From an uncultured Bacilli bacterium (GTDB lineage: Bacteria > Bacillota_I > Bacilli_A > RFN20 > CAG-826): 64,000 bases of DNA. The position numbers were made by a program, and so were the translations under genes. Every line of letters begins with the position of its first letter. Positions within the stretch are counted from its first letter, which is position 1. The stretch lies in assembly GCA_944363525.1 (NCBI GenBank), contig CALVUF010000001.1:242497-306496 (forward strand), given 5' to 3'. Positions 59,910 to 64,000 of this stretch are shown here, one piece after another. The notes under the pieces are model-generated. The model was not told the origin of the DNA. It did no database searches and saw only the letters and a program-made list of their open reading frames with translations.

Positions 59910-59935
59910 GTTTTGGGATTACGGCCGTTCGGCTT

Positions 59936-59941
59936 TATCCT
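59936..59941 (+). promoter_or_regulatory. -10 box of the second zinc-ribbon gene
   Basis: TATCCT, with TTGGGA 17 bases upstream (59913-59918), ends 6 bases before the start codon; no Shine-Dalgarno is seen. Confidence 0.4.
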
Positions 59942-59947
59942 ATCTAC

Positions 59948-60490
59948 ATGAAGAAACCCACCACCCCGGAAGAGACACTTAAAGCCTTAAAACGCCATAA
60001 GCTGACCTACGCCATCTTGATCATGGCGATGCCTTTCGCCTTCGCCGGCGGCTTCCTCTGCTTTATCTTCCTCCTCGATTATATCGGGGGTTACTCGGCT
60101 TTCTTCTTCCTTATCCCCGCCCTTTGCTTAGTCTTGGCTTTCTATTACCTCTACCGGGCCAACCTCGATTACCAGACCTTGCGGGAATTCCAACTGGTCA
60201 ATATCGAGGTCAAGCACCATCCCTTAAGGGCCCCGTCAATCGCCGACAAAGAGGCCAAACGTTATATCCAAGCGGTCGAGGAAAAGCTTAAGGGACGGAA
60301 CCAACCAGCCATCCCCATCCATAACAACGATCCGATAAAAGACATCCGGACCGAAGCCGGGGTCATAAAGCAGGAGCATTACGCCCTCTCGACGCTCAAT
60401 TGCCCCCGCTGCGGCTACATCAATGACGATAAAGCCGAGTTCTGCGTCCAATGCGGCGCCCCTTTGCCGCAAAAGAAAACGCGGGCTTAG
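59948..60490 (+). CDS. Second membrane protein with C-terminal zinc ribbon
   Basis: The 180-residue protein has two helices (about 20-70), a charged helical region (KEAKRYIQAVEEKLKG) and the ribbon CPRCGYINDDKAEFCVQCGAPLP near the end. The shared architecture with the preceding gene shows duplication. It has its own likely promoter 6 bases before the ATG. Its 3' end overlaps the convergent DUF177-like gene by 4 bases. Confidence 0.78.
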   Translation: MKKPTTPEETLKALKRHKLTYAILIMAMPFAFAGGFLCFIFLLDYIGGYSAFFFLIPALCLVLAFYYLYRANLDYQTLREFQLVNIEVKHHPLRAPSIADKEAKRYIQAVEEKLKGRNQPAIPIHNNDPIKDIRTEAGVIKQEHYALSTLNCPRCGYINDDKAEFCVQCGAPLPQKKTRA

Positions 60491-60867
60491 CCGCGTTTGG
60501 ATAAATAGGGATCCATCTCGAACTTGATGATCGAACGGGTCAATTCGCCGGTTTCGAATTCGCTTCCGGGGAAGATGAACCCTTCGCCCTCTCCGTCTTC
60601 CTTCTCCAAGATCTCATAGAGCCCCATCGAGGCGAAATCATAGTCGAAGGGCTCGCCGGTCACCCCATCTTTGTAAGTGACCTTGGCCCAGACGTCGACG
60701 TCGGCGTAAAGCTTATCGTCGTCATCCCGGTAAATAAGCCCCTTGAGGTGGCAATCGCGGACCCCGATGATCGGGTAAAGGGAAACGACTTGTTCGGCCG
60801 AAAGCTGGATATTCTCCTCGACCGATAGATCCTTCTCGAAGGTGATCCGGGATTTATAAACCTTCAT
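60487..60867 (-). CDS. DUF177/YceD-like protein
   Basis: The 126-residue protein resembles YceD in pattern: DLSVEENIQLSAEQVVSLYP, VRDCHLKGLIYRDDDDKLYA, DVDVWAKVTYKDGVTGEPF. YceD-family genes normally lie directly before rpmF, but no rpmF is seen here; instead the gene follows pheT with a 4-base overlap. The family has been tied to 23S rRNA accumulation in plants and bacteria. The assignment rests on pattern resemblance only. Confidence 0.55.
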   Translation of the reverse strand: MKVYKSRITFEKDLSVEENIQLSAEQVVSLYPIIGVRDCHLKGLIYRDDDDKLYADVDVWAKVTYKDGVTGEPFDYDFASMGLYEILEKEDGEGEGFIFPGSEFETGELTRSIIKFEMDPYLSKRG

Positions 60868-63245
60868 TTCCTTACCTCAGCCCCGAGTTTGGACTGGAGA
60901 TCAACGATGATTTTCGCCATCGCCGAATTGACCTCCTCATCGACCAAGGTCTTGTCGGAGGCGAACTTGATGGTGATGGCCAAGGACTTCTTCCCTTCCG
61001 GAAGATGGGGGCCGATATAGACGTCGAAGGGGGTGACTTCCTTGATGAGGGAGGAATTCATCGCCGTCTTCTTGACCTCGTCGAAGCTGACCTTTTTATC
61101 GAGGACGAAGGAAAGGTCGCGGGTGACGAAGGGGAAGCGGGACGGGGGCACCGACTTAACCTGGCTGACTTTGAGGTCGAGCAAGGCCGAGAGCTCCAGC
61201 TCCATCACCACCGCCGAGCTTAGGCCGAGTTTCTTGGCTAACGTCGGATGGACCTCACCTAGGAAGCCAATCCGTTGCTTGCCTAAATAGACATAAGCCG
61301 AGCGGCCCGGGTGCAAGGACGGGCAATCGGTCGCCGGGAGATAACGATAACGGGAGGGGATGATGCCAAGCACCTTGAAGATCTGCTCCAAGGCCCCCTT
61401 GGCATCGTAATAATCATAAGGCCGTTTAGCCAAATCGCCCCATTCCTCGGCTTCCCCGGCATAGGCTACAGCCAAATGGGTCGCCTCATAATCCTCGGCA
61501 TCGACGTCGGCCACCTCAAAGATGGCCCCGTTTTTCGCTTGCCTGGCGGCGTTATAGCTTAAGACTTCCAATAACGAATAAGCCAAAGAAGTCCGGACGA
61601 AGGCATGGTCGGCGGTCAAAGGGTTGGCCAATTCATAGGGTTTATGGTTCCCAAACAAATCGAAATACTTCAATTCGTCTTGGCTAACCAAAGTATAGGT
61701 CAAGACCTCGTCGAGCCCCCGCTCATTGAGCAGACGCCGAATGAGCCGTTCCTTCTTCTGCTTCTCGGTCAAGCCGGTTAGGGATAAGGAGGAAACGGGG
61801 AGCTCGCTTTTGACGTTATCCAGGCCGAGCAAGCGAATGACTTCCTCCGAGACGTCGGCTTTCCCATCGATATCCAGCCGATAAGCCGGGGAGAGGAGGC
61901 GGAAATCCTCGCCTTCTTTGCCTAGATAAGTAAACCCATCCCGGGTTAGGACAAAGAGGACCTGTTCCTCGCTGAACTCGGTGCCAAGCCGGCCATTGAG
62001 ATAGCTAAGCGAGACTAGAATCTCCTTCGAAGGGGACTTAACCTCCCCGTAGGGGGCGGCCACCTCGATATCGGAGGTCTCGGCCAATTCGACTAAGAGT
62101 TTCTTGACTAATTTAAGGGCTTCGAGCTGAGCTAAGGGATTGACCCCTTTGACGAAGCGGAGGGAGGAATCGCTGCTTAAGCCGAGTCGGGCCGAGGTCC
62201 GTCTAATTGAAGCCCCGGCGAAAGAGGCGGCTTCGACGACGATGTTCTTGGTCTTTTCGTCCACCCGGCAGCAATCGGCGGTCATGATGCCGGCTAAGCA
62301 CATGCCTTTCCCAAGGCTAGAGACCAATAGGTCCCCTTTCCTCAAGTCGTATTCCTTGCCATCCATGGCCAGGAACTTCCCTTCGTAATCGTCGATGACG
62401 TCGAGTTTCCGCTCGGGAAGCTTATCCTCGTCGTACATATTCAAGGGCTGCCCGGTGACGAGCATGACGTAATTGCCGATGTCGACGATGTTGTTGATCG
62501 GGCGGATGCCGCTGGCCATCAAGATCGATTTCAGCCACAAGGGCGAATCCTTGGTCTTGACGTCTTTGGCGACGATCGCTTGGAAACTCGGGCAATGAGG
62601 GGTCGAGGAAGTGACGACGAAATCGGTCTTTTTATCGCCAAGTTCCTCCCCGACCTCCAGTTTCGGCTCGAGATTGAGTAAGCAGGCGACTTCCCTGACG
62701 ACGTTATTCAAACTGTAGAGGTCGGGCCGGTTGGGCAAAAGATCCATATCGAGGATGGCATCATCATAGCCGAGTTTCCCTAAGGGATCCTCATCGCCCA
62801 CTTCGAAATCCTCGGGCAATTCCTCGATGCCGGAACACTGATAGTCGCTTAGATATTTCTTATCGACCCCGAGTTCGTATAAGGCGCAGCACATCCCGTT
62901 GCTTTCGACCCCGCGGATGACGCTCGGCTTGATCTCGATTTCCGGGAGTTTGGCCCCCGGCCGGGCGACGATGACCTTGAGCCCAGTCCGGGCATTGGGG
63001 GCGCCGCAGACGATCTGCTGGATTCCGTATTTCTTCCCTTCATCGACTTGAAGGATATGGAGATGGTCGGAATCGGGGTGGGCGAGGCAAGAAAGGATCT
63101 CCCCGACCACTAACCCAGAGGCGGCGGAAAGATGCTCGATCCCCTCGACCTCAGCCCCGGCGAAGGTCAGTTTATCGGCCACCATATCGGGGGTATAGCC
63201 GGTCAAATCGAGATGGGATTTCAGATAATTGAATGAGACTTTCAT
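60864..63245 (-). CDS. pheT: Phenylalanine-tRNA ligase beta subunit
   Basis: PheT forms the (alpha-beta)2 enzyme with PheS. The 793-residue protein has the tRNA-binding EMAP-II-like domain (VVGEILSCLAHPDSDHLHIL, about 46), B3/B4 editing domain (ASGIRPINNIVDIGNYVML, about 252), B5 domain and a C-terminal anticodon-binding FDX-ACB domain (SRFPFVTRDLSFVLDKKVSF). It follows pheS by 15 bases. Confidence 0.97.
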   Translation of the reverse strand: MKVSFNYLKSHLDLTGYTPDMVADKLTFAGAEVEGIEHLSAASGLVVGEILSCLAHPDSDHLHILQVDEGKKYGIQQIVCGAPNARTGLKVIVARPGAKLPEIEIKPSVIRGVESNGMCCALYELGVDKKYLSDYQCSGIEELPEDFEVGDEDPLGKLGYDDAILDMDLLPNRPDLYSLNNVVREVACLLNLEPKLEVGEELGDKKTDFVVTSSTPHCPSFQAIVAKDVKTKDSPLWLKSILMASGIRPINNIVDIGNYVMLVTGQPLNMYDEDKLPERKLDVIDDYEGKFLAMDGKEYDLRKGDLLVSSLGKGMCLAGIMTADCCRVDEKTKNIVVEAASFAGASIRRTSARLGLSSDSSLRFVKGVNPLAQLEALKLVKKLLVELAETSDIEVAAPYGEVKSPSKEILVSLSYLNGRLGTEFSEEQVLFVLTRDGFTYLGKEGEDFRLLSPAYRLDIDGKADVSEEVIRLLGLDNVKSELPVSSLSLTGLTEKQKKERLIRRLLNERGLDEVLTYTLVSQDELKYFDLFGNHKPYELANPLTADHAFVRTSLAYSLLEVLSYNAARQAKNGAIFEVADVDAEDYEATHLAVAYAGEAEEWGDLAKRPYDYYDAKGALEQIFKVLGIIPSRYRYLPATDCPSLHPGRSAYVYLGKQRIGFLGEVHPTLAKKLGLSSAVVMELELSALLDLKVSQVKSVPPSRFPFVTRDLSFVLDKKVSFDEVKKTAMNSSLIKEVTPFDVYIGPHLPEGKKSLAITIKFASDKTLVDEEVNSAMAKIIVDLQSKLGAEVRK

Positions 63246-63260
63246 CGTTAAGCACCTCGT

Positions 63261-64000
63261 TTACTTGGAATAGAAAGGCGAGAGGAAGCGGAAATCATCA
63301 GCATAGAAACGCCGAATATCGTCGATCCCATAACGGAGCATGGCGACCCGCTCAACCCCGACGCCAAAGGCGAAGCCGCTCCAGATGTCCGGGTCATAGC
63401 CGCACATCTTGAGGACCTTGGGATTGACCATCCCGGCCCCGAGGATCTCAATCCAGCCCGAGCCTTTGCACATCGAACAGCCTTTTCCCTGGCAAGCGAA
63501 GCAGGAAACATCGACTTCGACGCTTGGCTCAGTGAAGGGGAAATAAGATGAGCGGAGGCGGATTTCCCGCTTCTCGCCGAACATTTTCTTCGCGAAGAGC
63601 TCTAAGGTCGCCTTGAGGTTCCCTAACGAAATCCCCTTATCGACCACCAACCCCTCGATCTGGGCGAATTGATGGGAATGGGTCATGTCGTCGTCGTCCC
63701 GGCGATAGGTTTTGCCCGGGCTAATCATCTTGATGGGGGTCAGCCCTTTCCGTTCGAGCATGACGTGGGCTTGGGCGGCCGAGGTTTGGGTCCGGAGGAG
63801 CTTGCCGCCTTTTAGGTAGAAGGTATCTTGCATATCCCGGGCCGGGTGATCGGAGGGGACGTTGAGCAATTCGAAATTATAGAGGTCGGTCTCGACGTCG
63901 CGGCCGGAGACCACTTCATATCCCATGTCGAGGAAGATGTCGGTCACCTCGTCGATGATGAGCCGGAAGGGGTTCTGATGGCCGACCCCGGCCCCGCGTC
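63261..64000 (-). CDS. pheS: Phenylalanine-tRNA ligase alpha subunit, C-terminal part
   Basis: The 5' end lies outside the window. The visible 246 residues include [21 protein letters not shown], motif 2 ([19 protein letters not shown]), motif 3 ([14 protein letters not shown]), and [21 protein letters not shown] CxxC pair set ([12 protein letters not shown]) marks the zinc-binding insertion seen in many firmicute PheS proteins. Confidence 0.96.
   Translation of the reverse strand, partial: RGAGVGHQNPFRLIIDEVTDIFLDMGYEVVSGRDVETDLYNFELLNVPSDHPARDMQDTFYLKGGKLLRTQTSAAQAHVMLERKGLTPIKMISPGKTYRRDDDDMTHSHQFAQIEGLVVDKGISLGNLKATLELFAKKMFGEKREIRLRSSYFPFTEPSVEVDVSCFACQGKGCSMCKGSGWIEILGAGMVNPKVLKMCGYDPDIWSGFAFGVGVERVAMLRYGIDDIRRFYADDFRFLSPFYSK

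Overview
The window looks like chromosomal DNA of a fermentative, host- or gut-associated member of the Bacilli from a Mollicutes-adjacent lineage (Acholeplasma, Erysipelotrichia or RF39/RFN20-like uncultured groups). The reasons are gene order (YsoA-like/tig/lon/engB; rplU/prp/rpmA with a cleavable bL27 extension; mraZ/rsmH/X/ftsA/ftsZ), T-box leaders before valS and ileS, CcpA/LacI-type cre boxes, and many short lipoproteins. UGA is used as a stop codon, so this is not a Mycoplasma-code genome, and base composition is well above that of classical mollicutes. The lineage assignment is inference from sequence read by eye.

Layout: 1-4.9 kb holds the start of secD, ruvB, ruvA, a 30-residue membrane ORF, obgE and a family 2 glycosyltransferase. 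4.9-25 kb is a starch and maltodextrin region. It has one operon of four lipoproteins (pullulanase, two non-catalytic starch-binding proteins, a CBM41-like/GH13 amylase), a lone MsmX/MalK-type ATPase with a cre-overlapped promoter, a divergent pair of RDD membrane proteins, and a malE-malF-malG-amylase operon behind three cre-like boxes. The lipoproteins probably bind and cut starch at the cell surface, MalEFG imports maltodextrins, and the ATPase powers the importer; MalF carries a very large extra N-terminal part.

25.4-37.3 kb is housekeeping: rpmA-prp-rplU, a lipoprotein, radC with a tiny membrane ORF, T-box-valS, engB, lon, tig, a YsoA-like protein, plsC and a tRNA-Arg. 37.3-52.8 kb holds a von Willebrand factor A lipoprotein, uvrC-mutS2, rnhC, rluD-lspA-ileS with a T-box, and a cell-division cluster reduced to mraZ, rsmH, a 77-residue membrane protein, ftsA and ftsZ, with no peptidoglycan genes between them. 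57.4-64 kb holds qmcA/nfeD, two zinc-ribbon membrane proteins, a DUF177-like protein, pheT and the 3' part of pheS.

The most novel part is 52.86-57.31 kb: a compact, apparently foreign peptide (RiPP) cluster. A 34-codon precursor gene with a strong ribosome binding site overlaps a SPASM-type radical SAM gene, which overlaps two successive half-size ABC exporter genes. The rSAM gene is markedly AT-rich against its neighbours. The predicted peptide has three cysteines, each followed three residues later by Asn, Asp or Glu, which suggests Cys-to-Asx/Glx thioether cross-links. A second recurring signal is a set of genes whose start codon lies 6-10 bases after a -10 box with no ribosome binding site, pointing to frequent leaderless transcription.
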